A stretch of DNA of 64,000 nt, from assembly GCF_900231835.1 (NCBI RefSeq), contig NZ_OCTN01000005.1:62001-126000 (forward strand). The letters are read 5' to 3'. Source of the stretch: Pontivivens marinum (lineage in GTDB: Bacteria > Pseudomonadota > Alphaproteobacteria > Rhodobacterales > Rhodobacteraceae). Every line of letters begins with the position of its first letter. Within the stretch, counting starts at the first letter, position 1. The notes under the pieces are model-generated. The model saw only the letters and a list, made by a program, of their open reading frames with translations, did not search any database and was not told where the DNA came from. The translations under genes and the position numbers were made by a program. Of this stretch, positions 1 through 9,528 are shown one piece after another.

Positions 1-415
1 TAACTACACCGCCAGACAGTCACTTCGCTCGGTTGAATACCGGCCTAAATTCGCCGCGATTGCGGCGGCGAAACCTTATGATAGCGCGTTAATCCGCCCG
101 TGGACGGGATTTGAACCAACAACGCTACGCAACATTTGTGAATGAAACACTGCACTTACTACAGCATCAGCACTAGAAATTACGCTGTGCTGCGCATGCG
201 CAGGGCGAGCAATCGCGTCATCAATGGCCGTGAGGGGGGATTGCGCAACAAATGCGCATGCCAAAGGCGCGACTGGACACGCAACCGCAAAAGCTCGGAT
301 CAATCTCATAGCTGCCACCTCACGTGTTTCATGCAACTGCTCAAGCAATCTTCCGAGGCTAACTAGAAGGTTCACGTTAACGGCGCAATACCGATGTTCG
401 GCAGATGTGAAGATT
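1..415. other. unassigned 415-base stretch, no convincing gene
   Basis: No recognisable gene was found here. Two weak signals are worth recording. On the minus strand around 102-126 there is a tRNA T-arm-like string (GGTTCAAATCC flanked by GT-rich and CCCGT sequence), but the stem pairs poorly and no anticodon arm or CCA follows, so at best it is a decayed tRNA end. Also on the minus strand, an open frame of about 77 codons (76-309) begins with an ATG behind a GAGGTGG ribosome-site-like string. Its hydrophobic N-terminus resembles a signal peptide, but its far end runs through the tRNA-like string and it resembles no family I know. I regard it as a doubtful gene. Confidence 0.3.
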
Positions 416-489
416 TGGAGCGGGCGGCGGGAATCGAACCCGCGTCTTTAGCTTGGAAGGCTAAGGTCTTACCATTACACAACGCCCGC
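416..489 (-). tRNA. tRNA-Gly (anticodon UCC)
   Basis: Read on the minus strand this is a complete 74-nt tRNA with encoded CCA. The 7-bp acceptor stem is GCGGGCG/CGCCCGC, the D-arm contains AATGGTAAGAC, and the anticodon stem-loop is TTAGC-CTTCCAA-GCTAA with anticodon TCC. The T-arm is GCGGG-TTCGATT-CCCGC and the discriminator base is T before CCA. It decodes GGA and, by wobble, GGG. It lies 82 bases downstream of ileS on the same strand, with a strong hairpin between them. All four arms pair cleanly. Confidence 0.97.
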
Positions 490-531
490 GCTGGCGTCTG
501 AATACCCAAGCTGCCCACCGGCTGCAAGGGG

Positions 532-562
532 GGACGCGCAGTGACTTTGCCTCTGCGCGTCC
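532..562. terminator. 10-bp hairpin between ileS and tRNA-Gly
   Basis: The arms GGACGCGCAG and CTGCGCGTCC pair perfectly around an 11-base loop. Read on the plus strand it is followed by TTTTCTTG, like an intrinsic terminator. Read on the minus strand, the direction of ileS, it is followed by CCCCC and has no U-run. It may mark the end of ileS or stop plus-strand transcripts; the direction is unresolved. Confidence 0.45.
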
Positions 563-571
563 TTTTCTTGA

Positions 572-3502
572 TTAACTCAGCGCCGTATCGCAGCGACCGC
601 ACACACCTGCATGGGCGTGGGTGCCAACATCGGGCAAGATTTTCCAGCAACGGGCGCATTTTTCGCCTGCCGCTAGGGCCGGAACAACGGCGACACCAGC
701 AACATCATCGAGGGTGAATGCCCCCTCTGGTGCGGGCTGGTCGCTCAACACCACATCCGAGGTGATGCACAGATCCGCCAACGGCAACCCGTTCAACTGG
801 GCACGCAGATCATCATCGAGGATGTGCACAACCGGCGCTGCCTCCAGCGAGGCACCGATCCGCTTTGCCGTCCGTTCGATCTCCAACGCGCCCGTGACAA
901 CACGGCGCACAGCGCGAATGCGGGTCCACTTAGCGGCCAGTGCCTCATCAGCCCATTCCGCAGGAACATCCGCGAAATCCTCTAGGTGAACACAGCCCTC
1001 GGGGTGCTTTTCCAGCCAGACCTCTTCCATGGTGAAGGTCAGGATCGGGGCCAGCCACTTGGTCAGATGCGTGTGCAGCGCGTCCAGAACGGTCCGTGCC
1101 GCGCGCGCCTCAACCGAGGTTTCAGCGTCGCAATACAGCGCATCCTTGCGGATATCGAAATAGACCGCCGACAGGTCGATGGTGCAGAAGGTAAACAGCT
1201 TCTGGAACACCCCCTGGAAGTCATATTTCGCGTAGCCCTCACGCACCTGAACGTCCAATTCGGACAGACGGTGCAGCACCCAACGCTCCAGCTCAGGCAT
1301 ATCGGCATGGGCGACCGGCTCATGCTCCGCCATAGAGCCGAGGATATAACGGAACGTGTTGCGCAGACGGCGATAGCTGTCAGCAACACCCTTCAGGATT
1401 TCAGGCCCGATCCGGTGATCCGCGGTGTAATCGGTCTGGGCAACCCACAGGCGCAGGATATCCGCACCGTATTGCTTGACCACCTCGGCGGGAACAATCG
1501 TGTTGCCGATGGATTTGGACATCTTGATGCCCTTGGCGTCCAACGTGAAGCCGTGGGTCAGAACGCCCTTATACGGTGCGCGCCCCATCGTGCCGCAGGC
1601 CTGCAACATCGAGGAATGGAACCAGCCGCGATGCTGATCCGTGCCCTCTAGGTACAAATCCGCAGGCCAGCCCGCATCGGGACGGTCGCGCAGAACGAAT
1701 GCGTGGGTCGAGCCGGAATCAAACCAAACGTCGAGGATATCCCCGACCTTCTCCCAGCCCTCACCAGCGCGTTCGCCCAGGAACCGCTCAGCCGCGTTAT
1801 CCTCAAACCAGCAATCTGCGCCCTCAGTCGCGAATGCCTCAGCGATGCGTGCGTTCACCGCATCATCGCGCAGCAATTCAACTTCACCGTCCGAGGATGT
1901 CTTGATGAAGCATGTCAGCGGCACACCCCATGCCCGCTGGCGCGACAGCACCCAGTCGGGGCGATTTTCGATCATGGCGTGCAAACGGTTGCGACCGTTC
2001 TTGGGCGTCCACGTCACCAGCTCGTCGATGGAGGTCAGCGCCCGCTCACGGATGGTCGTGCCATAGGTGTCATCACCGCCGATGGCCTTGTCGATGGCCA
2101 CGAACCATTGGGGGCGGTTCAGACGGATCACCGGCGCCTTGGACCGCCACGAATGCGCGTCCGAGATTGTGATCCGCTTGGATGCGATCAGGCCGGAAAC
2201 TTCGCGCAGCTTGGCCATCACAGCCTTATTCGCGCCGCCGGGCTTACCGTTCGGCTTCAGGATCGCCTCACCACCGAACAGGGGCAGATCGGCGCGGTAG
2301 GAGCCGTCTGCCTCGATGTTGAAGGTCATCTTCAGCCCATGCTTCAGACCGATCTGGTAATCGTCATCACCATGGGACGGTGCGGTATGCACGAAACCCG
2401 TACCCGCATCATCGGTCACGTGATCGCCGGGCAGCATCGGAACATCGTAATCCCACTCACCCGCAGCATCGGCAGCACCACGGAATGGGTGCGCCAGAGA
2501 GATTGCCTCCAACTGCAACGCATCCAGACCATGCAAGCACTCATAGGCATCAACGCGGGCATCCGCGAAAACCTTCTCTGCCAAGGCATCCGCCAGCAAA
2601 AATTTCTCACCGACCTTGGCCCAGTTTTCCTCGGCCGCCTCAGTCACCTGATACAGGCTGTAATTTAGCGTGGGGTTAAAACAGACCGCGCGGTTGGACG
2701 GGATCGTCCACGGCGTTGTTGTCCAGATAACAACGTTCGCGCCGTTTAAATCATCAGGCAGAACGCCAAGGCCGGTGCCCTCGCTATCGGCGCCCGCTTC
2801 CATCAGTTTGATAACGTCACCGACAGGCTCAATCGGGAATTTCACCCAGATCGCATCAACCTGACGGTCGTGATATTCCACCTCCGCCTCAGCCAAAGCA
2901 GTTTTCTCAACCGGCGACCACATCACAGGTTTGGACCCGCGATAAAGCGAGCCATTCATGACGAACTTCATGAATTCCTCAGCGATTGTCGCCTCGGAGC
3001 TGAAATTCATCGTCAGGTAGGGGTTCGCCCAGTTGCCGGTGATGCCGAGGCGCTTGAATTCCTCGCGCTGGATATCGACCCAGCCCTGCGCGAATTCGCG
3101 GCACTCACCACGAAATTCGTTGACGGGCACGTCATCCTTGTTGCGCCCCTTGGCGCGGTATTTCTCCTCGATCTTCCACTCGATGGGCAGGCCGTGACAA
3201 TCCCATCCGGGGATGTAGCAGGCATCCTTGCCCATCATCTGCTGGCTGCGCACAACCATATCCTTGAGGATTTTGTTCAACCCGTGGCCGATATGCAGGT
3301 GACCATTGGCGTAGGGAGGGCCGTCATGCAGAACGAAGGGCGTGCGGCCCTCCTTTTCGCGCAGACGGTCATAAACGCCGATCTCGGCCCAGCGCGCCAG
3401 CCATTCCGGCTCACGCTTGGGCAATCCCGCCCGCATGGGGAAATCGGTCTGCGGCAGGTTCAACGTTGTTTTATATTCTGGGGTGGTGGTCTCGGCGCAC
3501 AT
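572..3502 (-). CDS. ileS: isoleucyl-tRNA synthetase
   Basis: Class I aminoacyl-tRNA synthetase that charges tRNA-Ile in the cytoplasm and edits mischarged valine. The 976-residue length fits the bacterial enzyme. The HIGH signature is at residues 70-73 (context [12 protein letters not shown]), and KMSKS lies near residue 660 in the string [10 protein letters not shown]. The [10 protein letters not shown] segment follows the first half of the nucleotide fold. The C-terminus carries a four-cysteine zinc site (CARCW ... CGRC). I chose the ATG at 3502 because a GGAG lies about 9 bases upstream and the protein then begins close to the conserved [15 protein letters not shown] region. An in-frame upstream extension of 26 codons has no family resemblance. 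Two short-chain dehydrogenases lie upstream on the same strand, 197 bases away, so ileS probably has its own promoter. Confidence 0.98.
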   Translation of the reverse strand: MCAETTTPEYKTTLNLPQTDFPMRAGLPKREPEWLARWAEIGVYDRLREKEGRTPFVLHDGPPYANGHLHIGHGLNKILKDMVVRSQQMMGKDACYIPGWDCHGLPIEWKIEEKYRAKGRNKDDVPVNEFRGECREFAQGWVDIQREEFKRLGITGNWANPYLTMNFSSEATIAEEFMKFVMNGSLYRGSKPVMWSPVEKTALAEAEVEYHDRQVDAIWVKFPIEPVGDVIKLMEAGADSEGTGLGVLPDDLNGANVVIWTTTPWTIPSNRAVCFNPTLNYSLYQVTEAAEENWAKVGEKFLLADALAEKVFADARVDAYECLHGLDALQLEAISLAHPFRGAADAAGEWDYDVPMLPGDHVTDDAGTGFVHTAPSHGDDDYQIGLKHGLKMTFNIEADGSYRADLPLFGGEAILKPNGKPGGANKAVMAKLREVSGLIASKRITISDAHSWRSKAPVIRLNRPQWFVAIDKAIGGDDTYGTTIRERALTSIDELVTWTPKNGRNRLHAMIENRPDWVLSRQRAWGVPLTCFIKTSSDGEVELLRDDAVNARIAEAFATEGADCWFEDNAAERFLGERAGEGWEKVGDILDVWFDSGSTHAFVLRDRPDAGWPADLYLEGTDQHRGWFHSSMLQACGTMGRAPYKGVLTHGFTLDAKGIKMSKSIGNTIVPAEVVKQYGADILRLWVAQTDYTADHRIGPEILKGVADSYRRLRNTFRYILGSMAEHEPVAHADMPELERWVLHRLSELDVQVREGYAKYDFQGVFQKLFTFCTIDLSAVYFDIRKDALYCDAETSVEARAARTVLDALHTHLTKWLAPILTFTMEEVWLEKHPEGCVHLEDFADVPAEWADEALAAKWTRIRAVRRVVTGALEIERTAKRIGASLEAAPVVHILDDDLRAQLNGLPLADLCITSDVVLSDQPAPEGAFTLDDVAGVAVVPALAAGEKCARCWKILPDVGTHAHAGVCGRCDTALS

Positions 3503-3699
3503 TTCGGCGGCTCCGTCACTATCAGGAAAATCAGGTAAAGGCGGCGCGGTCCGGCCATACGCCTTGTCCCGGCATCGCAATCAGCGTGCCGGGCGAATAA
3601 TTCGGATAGCTATTAGAAATCCACCGGTCATGCCCGTGTCATAGCGCAGCGCAGCGCACTGGTCCAGATAGGACAGTGCACTGGGCAACAGGTTCCCGC

Positions 3700-4458
3700 T
3701 CAATAGGCGGTAACGCCCCCGTCCAGTGCAATCGTCTGACCGGTCATGAAGCTATTTTGCGGGTCAGCCGCGAATAGAATGGCCGCGATGATCTCCTCCC
3801 GCTCGGCCAACCGCTTCATCGGAACGCCGCGTGTCAGCTCCGCCTCGGCTGCGGCCTTATCGGGTGCCGCGCTGATAACATCGGCGACCATTTTGGTGCG
3901 GGTAAATGCTGGACAGATCGCGTTGACCCGAATGCCGCGCCGCGCATTTTCCAGCGCTGCCGTGCGGGTCAAACCCGTTACGCCATGCTTTGCCGCCGCA
4001 TAGATCCCCAATGTCGGTGCAGCAACCAGCCCCGCAATCGAGGACAGGTTGATGATCGCGGATGTTGACCCATCGGCCCTGTTTTGCTGCTGCAATTGCG
4101 GCAATTGCGCCTGTAGGGCCCAGAACATGCCCAGCAAATCCACCTCGATCACGCGACGGGCGATATCCTCGGGCGTTTGTTCGATCCGCATGGGCTGATG
4201 CACGATACCGGCATTATTCAGCGCAACATCCAGCCGACCGCCGATTTCAACGGCCTTGGCCACCAGCGCCTTGTGATCCTGCGGGCTGGCCGCGTCGGCG
4301 ATCATCCAAGCGGCACCTAGGCGGGCGGCGACATCCTCAACCTGTGGGGAGATATCGCTGAGCAACAATTTTGTCCCGCGCGCGGCAAAGGCCTCGGCAG
4401 CGGCTTCACCCAAACCGGCAGCGGCACCGGTGATCAGAACAGTTTTACCTTCAAACAT
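3700..4458 (-). CDS. SDR family oxidoreductase
   Basis: Classical short-chain dehydrogenase/reductase of 252 residues, the normal size for the family. It has a Rossmann N-terminus with the cofactor motif TGAAAGLG (residues 10-17), then NNAGI, a catalytic serine region (INLSSIAG) and the active-site YAAAK, and ends in the usual FMTGQTIALDGG segment. The acidic residue after the second strand (LLLSDIS) suggests preference for NAD(H) over NADP(H). The substrate cannot be told from sequence. It lies 10 bases downstream of another SDR gene on the same strand, and the two are very likely cotranscribed. Typical roles would be 3-hydroxyacyl-CoA or alcohol oxidation; this is inference. Confidence 0.9.
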   Translation of the reverse strand: MFEGKTVLITGAAAGLGEAAAEAFAARGTKLLLSDISPQVEDVAARLGAAWMIADAASPQDHKALVAKAVEIGGRLDVALNNAGIVHQPMRIEQTPEDIARRVIEVDLLGMFWALQAQLPQLQQQNRADGSTSAIINLSSIAGLVAAPTLGIYAAAKHGVTGLTRTAALENARRGIRVNAICPAFTRTKMVADVISAAPDKAAAEAELTRGVPMKRLAEREEIIAAILFAADPQNSFMTGQTIALDGGVTAY

Positions 4459-4468
4459 GCTCAGCCCC

Positions 4469-5290
4469 TCAATGCGCGTTTGCGAAAAGCTTCGCAGGGG
4501 TCTGCACGCTCATCCCGCCATCCAGTGGCAGGATAGCGCCGGAAACATAAGCGCCCGCCTTGCCGCACAGATATAGCGTGGCACCTGCAATATCCTCAGC
4601 CGCGCCGATACGGCCCAGCGGCACACCAGCGCCGACCTTCTCCGCCTTTTCCGCAGTGCCGGTGGCAAAGCGGGTCATCTTGGACGGGAACGGACCGGGG
4701 GCGAAGGCATTGACGGTGATCCGCTTGCCTGCAAGCTCACCTGCCAGCGTTTTGGTCATGTGGTGCACAGCCGCCTTGGACATGGTGTAGGAATACGCGC
4801 CCTCGGCCAGTGGCAAGGTGCCCATGACAGAGCCGATATTGATGATTCGCGCAGGGTCCGCATCACTGCTGGCAGCCACCAAGAGCGGGGTCAGGTCGCG
4901 GGTCAGGGTAAACATCGCGCCGACATTCACATCCATGATGCGGGTCCACTGTTCCATGGGGAATGTCTCATATGGCTCACCCCATGTGATGCCTGCATTG
5001 TTCACCAGGATATCCAGTTTCGCAGTACACCCCTGAACCTCTGCCACTAGCGCAGCAATGCCATCCGGTGTGGACACATCCGCGGCAAAGCTCTCAACAC
5101 GACCAGCGGGGGCGCCTGCGTTAATCTCATCCGCTGTGACCTGACAGGCATCCCCCTTGCGCGAACAAATCATCACTGTCGCGCCACCCTCGGCCAGTGC
5201 CTGCGCGATCATGCGGCCAATGCCGGTAGCCCCGCCTGTGACCAGCGCCACCTTGCCCTGAACCGAAAATAAGTTGTCGAGATATGCCAT
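4469..5290 (-). CDS. SDR family oxidoreductase (RhlG/FabG-like)
   Basis: Short-chain dehydrogenase of 273 residues. The glycine-rich motif TGGATGIG sits near residue 18, followed by CSRKGD (a basic residue after strand two, consistent with NADP(H)), NNAGITWGEPYE, the serine strand IINIGSVMG and the catalytic pair YTMSKAA. It ends in YVSGAILPLDGG. Overall it resembles the RhlG/3-oxoacyl-ACP-reductase-like branch. The ATG at 5290 is preceded by GGAGG at a good distance. The 45 in-frame codons upstream show no conservation and were left out. It is the first gene of a two-SDR unit and is divergent from the medium-chain reductase at 5476, so the 185-base gap probably holds both promoters. Substrate unknown. 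Confidence 0.9.
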   Translation of the reverse strand: MAYLDNLFSVQGKVALVTGGATGIGRMIAQALAEGGATVMICSRKGDACQVTADEINAGAPAGRVESFAADVSTPDGIAALVAEVQGCTAKLDILVNNAGITWGEPYETFPMEQWTRIMDVNVGAMFTLTRDLTPLLVAASSDADPARIINIGSVMGTLPLAEGAYSYTMSKAAVHHMTKTLAGELAGKRITVNAFAPGPFPSKMTRFATGTAEKAEKVGAGVPLGRIGAAEDIAGATLYLCGKAGAYVSGAILPLDGGMSVQTPAKLFANAH

Positions 5291-5475
5291 GTGATCCTCC
5301 CTTACCGCCCCCTTTTGCGGCGGCGTTTTGTTGGGCCCAGAATGGCCACCGCATCCAGCATAGGTAAACCCCCGCAGATGAGTGACGCGACGTGACGAGC
5401 GGAACAGTCCCTGTGCCCTGTGCAAGCGGCCCTACCCCGCCTAGGCTTCGTCCAAGTCAGAATAAGGAGAACCTC

Positions 5476-6495
5476 ATGAGCATTCCCGAAACGATGCGCG
5501 CCCTTGTCCAATTGCATGACGGCTATTCCGGCACGCAGGAAGGTCCGGCGATCGATACCGTCGCACCCTATCTGGAGCTTCGTGAAATTCCCGTGCCACA
5601 ACCCGCTGCGGGGCAAGTGCTGATCAAGGTAGACCTCGCCGCCGTAAATCCGTCCGACCTGCATTTCATCAAGGGTGAGTACGGTCAGCCCCGCATCAAG
5701 GATTGCCCCGCCGGGTTCGAGGGCGTGGGCACAGTCGTCGCCGGTGACAGCCCGTTTATGGGGCAGCGGGTCAGCTTTTTCGCCACCCATTCCGGCACAT
5801 GGGCCGATTACGCCATGACCGAGGCACAGGGTCTGGTCCCCTGCCGCCCCGATCTGGCCGCCGCCGATGCAGCAGGGCAGATCGTGAACCCGCTGACCGC
5901 GATGGCCATGTTCGATATTGTGCGCGAAAGCGGTGCTGACAGCTTTATCCTGAATGCAGCGGGTTCGCAGTTGGGCAAATTGCTGATCGGCTTGGGCCGT
6001 GATTACGGCATCGCGCCCATCGCGGTGGTCCGACGGGCCGAACAGGCCGATCTGCTGCGCGAACATGGCGCGGCAGAGGTATTGATAACCTCGGATGAGG
6101 ATATGATGGCCAATGCCGCCCCGATCCTGCGTGAGCGTAAGCCGCGTATCCTGCTGGATGCTGTGGGCGATCAGGCAACGGCTGATCTGTTCTTTGCCAT
6201 GCCCAACCGCGCCCGCTGGGTGAATTACGGCAAGCTGTCCACAACTCCACCGCAACTGACACAGATGGGCCAGTTGATTTTCCAGCAAAAGGTCATCGAA
6301 GGCTTCTGGCTGACCCGCTGGATGAAGGACACCGCCCCGCAAAAACTGGGCGCCGTGATTGCCGAGGTGCAGGAGCGTTTCGTCTCAGGCAAATGGCAAA
6401 CGGACGTAGCAGCCATTGTTCCGCTGGCGGACGTGATGCAAAGTCTGCCTGCCGCAACCAAAGTCGTGGACGGCAAGGTTTTCATCAAACCCTGA
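5476..6495 (+). CDS. zinc-independent MDR oxidoreductase (2-enoyl reductase-like)
   Basis: Medium-chain dehydrogenase/reductase superfamily, 339 residues. A GroES-like N-terminal domain (VLIKVDLAAVNPSDLHFIKGEYG, split here as VDLAAVNPSDLHF around residues 55-67) is followed by a Rossmann domain with an NAAGSQLGKLLI nucleotide-binding turn. The cysteine and histidine ligands of zinc alcohol dehydrogenases are missing. The protein therefore belongs to the quinone-oxidoreductase/mitochondrial-type 2-enoyl-thioester-reductase side of the family and probably uses NADPH. The start has AAGGAGA upstream. It is divergent from two SDR genes and convergent with dapB. The physiological substrate (enoyl-CoA, quinone or reactive carbonyl) is not determined by the sequence. 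Confidence 0.85.
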   Translation: MSIPETMRALVQLHDGYSGTQEGPAIDTVAPYLELREIPVPQPAAGQVLIKVDLAAVNPSDLHFIKGEYGQPRIKDCPAGFEGVGTVVAGDSPFMGQRVSFFATHSGTWADYAMTEAQGLVPCRPDLAAADAAGQIVNPLTAMAMFDIVRESGADSFILNAAGSQLGKLLIGLGRDYGIAPIAVVRRAEQADLLREHGAAEVLITSDEDMMANAAPILRERKPRILLDAVGDQATADLFFAMPNRARWVNYGKLSTTPPQLTQMGQLIFQQKVIEGFWLTRWMKDTAPQKLGAVIAEVQERFVSGKWQTDVAAIVPLADVMQSLPAATKVVDGKVFIKP

Positions 6496-6504
6496 TGACA
6501 GGTT

Positions 6505-6528
6505 GCACGGGGCCATCGCGCCCCGTGC
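6505..6528. terminator. 9-bp hairpin between convergent genes
   Basis: GCACGGGGC and GCCCCGTGC pair perfectly around a 6-base loop, between the stop codons of the MDR gene and dapB. No U-run follows on either strand. It is terminator-like only by position and stability. Confidence 0.45.
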
Positions 6529-6539
6529 AGCCAATCCGG

Positions 6540-7343
6540 TCAGCTAAGCCCTAGAACGTCCACCATATCGAATTCGCCAGATTTCTGGCTATGCCCCCAA
6601 ACGGCAGCGGTCACCGCGCCGCGCGCGAACAGCATCCGATCAGACGCAATATGGCCCAGCGTGATCCGCTCACCCGTTCCCGCAAAAATTGCCTGATGCT
6701 CACCCACCACATCACCGCCACGCAGGGCCGCAAAGCCTATCGCGCCGCGCTTACGCTCACCCGTGATACCGTCACGGCCGCTTTCGCGCATTTCGTCCAG
6801 ATTGATGCCGCGCCCCTCGGCTGCGGCCTCGCCCAGCATCAATGCGGTGCCGGATGGGGCGTCTACCTTGTGCCGGTGATGCATCTCGATGATCTCAACA
6901 TCGAAATCCTCGCCCAGCGCGGCGGCGACCTTGCGCGTTAGAACCGTCAGCAAGTTCACGCCAAGGCTGAAATTACCCGCCCGCACGATTGTCGTGTGAA
7001 CGGCGCAGGCGGTCAGATGCGCCAGATCGTCCTCCTCCAACCCTGTTGTGCCAATCACATGCGTGGCCCCCGCCTGTGCGCATAGCGAAGCATGTTCGCG
7101 GGTCGCCGATGGTGCTGTAAAGTCGATGACGGCATCGGCCCGTGCAATCGCGTCCACGGCCTGCGCCTCAACCACCACATCGGATGCTGTTTCGGGCAGA
7201 ACCTCCCGCAGGGTTTTCCCGACCCATGGATCATCCGGCAGGGCGGTTGCGCCGACCAATTCGCAGCGCGTATCCTCGGCCACGGCACGGGCCAGCATCC
7301 GGCCCATTCGGCCTGTTACTCCGGTAATCGTGACTGCAATCAT
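6540..7343 (-). CDS. dapB: 4-hydroxy-tetrahydrodipicolinate reductase
   Basis: DapB reduces hydroxy-tetrahydrodipicolinate in the lysine/meso-diaminopimelate pathway, feeding peptidoglycan and lysine synthesis. The 267-residue protein has the NAD(P)H-binding N-terminus (VTGVTGRMGRML), the conserved VIDFTAPSATREHA segment, IGTTGL, and the family signature EMHHRHKVDAPSGTA containing the catalytic histidine and lysine. It ends GEFDMVDVLGLS, as expected. The ATG at 7343 is preceded by GGAGGA. The open frame extends 60 codons upstream with no similarity to DapB and was excluded. It is divergent from rbfA. The other diaminopimelate gene of the window, dapA, is about 12 kb away, so they are not one operon. 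Confidence 0.97.
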   Translation of the reverse strand: MIAVTITGVTGRMGRMLARAVAEDTRCELVGATALPDDPWVGKTLREVLPETASDVVVEAQAVDAIARADAVIDFTAPSATREHASLCAQAGATHVIGTTGLEEDDLAHLTACAVHTTIVRAGNFSLGVNLLTVLTRKVAAALGEDFDVEIIEMHHRHKVDAPSGTALMLGEAAAEGRGINLDEMRESGRDGITGERKRGAIGFAALRGGDVVGEHQAIFAGTGERITLGHIASDRMLFARGAVTAAVWGHSQKSGEFDMVDVLGLS

Positions 7344-7493
7344 GGCGTCCTCCTGCTGTGTTGGCACTGAGATAGGCTGGACAGCGCCGCTTGGGCAACA
7401 CCCACAGGAACCTCTGTCGCAAATTAACCCCATGCTGCGCAAACTTACCGCCACACCCTGCGGCTGCTTGACTCCGGCCGCTATCCGCACGAC

Positions 7494-7913
7494 ATGGCCA
7501 TCATGGCAAGTAACAAGTTTCACGAGGGCGCCGGCCCCTCGCAGCGTCAGCTCCGCGTAGGCGAGCTTATCCGCCGCGCCCTGTCGGACACATTAATGCG
7601 CGGCGATCTGCATGATCCTGACCTCGCACATGTCTCCGTCACGGTGGGCGAGGTACGGATGAGCCCCGACCTGCGCCATGCGACTGTTTTCGTCATGCCG
7701 CTGGGTGGTGGTGATGTGCAATCCGTGATCAAGGCACTGGCCCGCAACCAATCCAACCTGCGCCGTGCGATCAGCAAGCAGGTCATAATGAAATATTCGC
7801 CCGAGCTTCGCTTTCGCGCGGATGACAGCTACGATCAGATGGACGAAACACGTCGACTGCTGGATCTGGAAGAAGTGCGCCGTGATCTAGATACAGATGA
7901 GGATGCCGATTAA
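7494..7913 (+). CDS. rbfA: ribosome-binding factor A
   Basis: RbfA is a small KH-like protein that binds the 30S subunit and helps mature the 5' end of 16S rRNA, with a role in cold adaptation. The sequence shows the family pattern QRQLRVGELIRRALSD, then VTVGEVRMSPDLRHATVFVMPLG and LRFRADDSYDQMDETRRLL. It is 139 residues from the first ATG, and an ATG three codons later (7503) is equally possible. It leads a plus-strand unit rbfA, sulfotransferase-like gene, truB, DUF1643 and DMT exporter, with gaps of 24, 22 and 10 bases and a final overlap. The rbfA/truB pairing is common in bacteria, and here it is interrupted by one unrelated gene. Confidence 0.96.
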   Translation: MAIMASNKFHEGAGPSQRQLRVGELIRRALSDTLMRGDLHDPDLAHVSVTVGEVRMSPDLRHATVFVMPLGGGDVQSVIKALARNQSNLRRAISKQVIMKYSPELRFRADDSYDQMDETRRLLDLEEVRRDLDTDEDAD

Positions 7914-7937
7914 ACCTCGATTGGAGGGTAAGACGCG

Positions 7938-9506
7938 ATGAGTCTTCTGCCGTGGCGATGGAAGAAACGCCGGAAAATAGCCCCCGAACCTGTCATACAG
8001 GCCCCTGCTGTGGACCCCGAGATTGCACGGCGGGAGCGTATCGCGCGGCGTCTTGCCAATGATGAGGCAGCCCGCGATCCGTCCATGCTGCTAACCACGG
8101 ATGCCTATCCGATATATTACCTGCCGATCACGAAATGCGGGTGCACCTTCCTCAAAAACCTATTCTACTCCCTCGACCATGGGACGGAACATCCCGCAGG
8201 ATTGTTCGTGCATGAGGAAGAAGACGGCCTGCTAAATGCAGCCGCAGATGATTACGAGACAGTCTATAATAGCCCCTACAGCTTTACCGTGCTGCGCGAT
8301 CCTGCCAGCCGGTTCATGTCGCTGTATTTCGACAAGATATGGGGCGATGGCGCGGTTAACTTCCCGAAAATCCGCACACATCTAGCTGAAATCGGGGTTG
8401 TCGACCTCAGCCGGGATTTGGATACGGAACAGCACCGCGACAATGCCTACCGCCTGCTGGACTGGGTTAGCCGCAATTTGCAGGGTGAGACTGATCTGGC
8501 GATCAACTATCACTGGCGTCCGCAAACCAGCCGCCTGCGGCGCGCGCGTATGTTTCGCCTGAACTACCTGACGCTGGAGGGGTTGGACTGGCAACTGCCG
8601 ATGTTAATGGCCCCCGTCGTGCCAGATATGGCTGAACGCATGCAGGTGGTGAAATCACGCAACAAATCCGCACGCCCTGCGCCCGCAGCAGATGTTTTGG
8701 ATGAACCGCTAACGGCCGCGATCCGAAAACTCTATCGCGCAGATACCATCCTGCATGATCGGGCACATCGCGCATGGGCCGGTCAGGCGCAGGAGCAACG
8801 ACAGGGTGAATTTGCAAGCCCGCCCCTGCCCCGCCATCAACGGGTGCAACGCCTCCTCACGCCTCAACCGACCAGCCTGACCTATGCGGCCCAAGCGGGT
8901 GGAGTGGCCGTCACCGATGTTTTGACGACAGCAGGATTGATAGGGCAAACCACCGATATTCCGCTTGAGGGTCTGTCCGAGCGTGACGAGCGCGCATTGG
9001 TGTTGATGCGCGACCCGCTGGAACGGTTTGGCGCGCTGTATAATTTGATGAATTCCCGTCCGCGCCGCTCCGGCTTTACCGCGCTGCGCCTGACCCTGAC
9101 AAAGCGTCGCGGGTTCATTCCGCAGCCGCAGAGCATCGACGATCATCTGCATAACCTGCCCATAATGGTGACCTATATGCGGCGGCGGGGTGATGAATTC
9201 ACCCATGCCCATGGCTTGGCCCGCAGCCGCATGCAGTCCCACGATATCCGGCGCGTGATTGCCGCAGGCGGGACACCTGTCTTCTTTGACCGCTTGGCCG
9301 AGGATTTGCCCGCATTGCTGGATCGCCCCGACCTTGCCATACCGTTATCCGCCATTGTGACAGCAAACCGTTTGCCCGACGATATTGCCGCCGCCCTGAC
9401 GGGACCGGTTGCCGAAAGCGTGCGGAGCCTGTACCGCACCGACTTCGATCTGTATGACAGCCTGCGCAGCGCGGCTGGACTGCCGGTCAGCGGGGAATGG
9501 GCCTGA
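7938..9506 (+). CDS. sulfotransferase-like protein, two tandem half-domains
   Basis: A 522-residue protein lying between rbfA and truB. The N-terminal half looks like a family-2 (carbohydrate type) sulfotransferase: [11 protein letters not shown] at residues 66-76 resembles the 5'-phosphosulfate loop, and [14 protein letters not shown] at 119-132 resembles the 3'-phosphate-binding RDPxxRxxSxY motif of PAPS-dependent enzymes. Residues about 300-520 repeat the theme: [13 protein letters not shown] at 357-369 is a second RDP motif, but the matching lysine-containing loop is not visible ([13 protein letters not shown] takes its place), so that half may be degenerate. There is no signal peptide and the N-terminus is very basic. 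GAGGG precedes the start. It probably transfers sulfate to a glycan or lipid headgroup; this is inference. Confidence 0.7.
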   Translation: MSLLPWRWKKRRKIAPEPVIQAPAVDPEIARRERIARRLANDEAARDPSMLLTTDAYPIYYLPITKCGCTFLKNLFYSLDHGTEHPAGLFVHEEEDGLLNAAADDYETVYNSPYSFTVLRDPASRFMSLYFDKIWGDGAVNFPKIRTHLAEIGVVDLSRDLDTEQHRDNAYRLLDWVSRNLQGETDLAINYHWRPQTSRLRRARMFRLNYLTLEGLDWQLPMLMAPVVPDMAERMQVVKSRNKSARPAPAADVLDEPLTAAIRKLYRADTILHDRAHRAWAGQAQEQRQGEFASPPLPRHQRVQRLLTPQPTSLTYAAQAGGVAVTDVLTTAGLIGQTTDIPLEGLSERDERALVLMRDPLERFGALYNLMNSRPRRSGFTALRLTLTKRRGFIPQPQSIDDHLHNLPIMVTYMRRRGDEFTHAHGLARSRMQSHDIRRVIAAGGTPVFFDRLAEDLPALLDRPDLAIPLSAIVTANRLPDDIAAALTGPVAESVRSLYRTDFDLYDSLRSAAGLPVSGEWA

Positions 9507-9528
9507 GGGCCGGTACGAAAGAAACGAC

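Noticed and set aside
1-375. Permuted tmRNA (ssrA), suggested by the T-arm-like string
   Set aside because: No peptide-tag reading frame, no acceptor stem partner and no CCA end were found on either strand.
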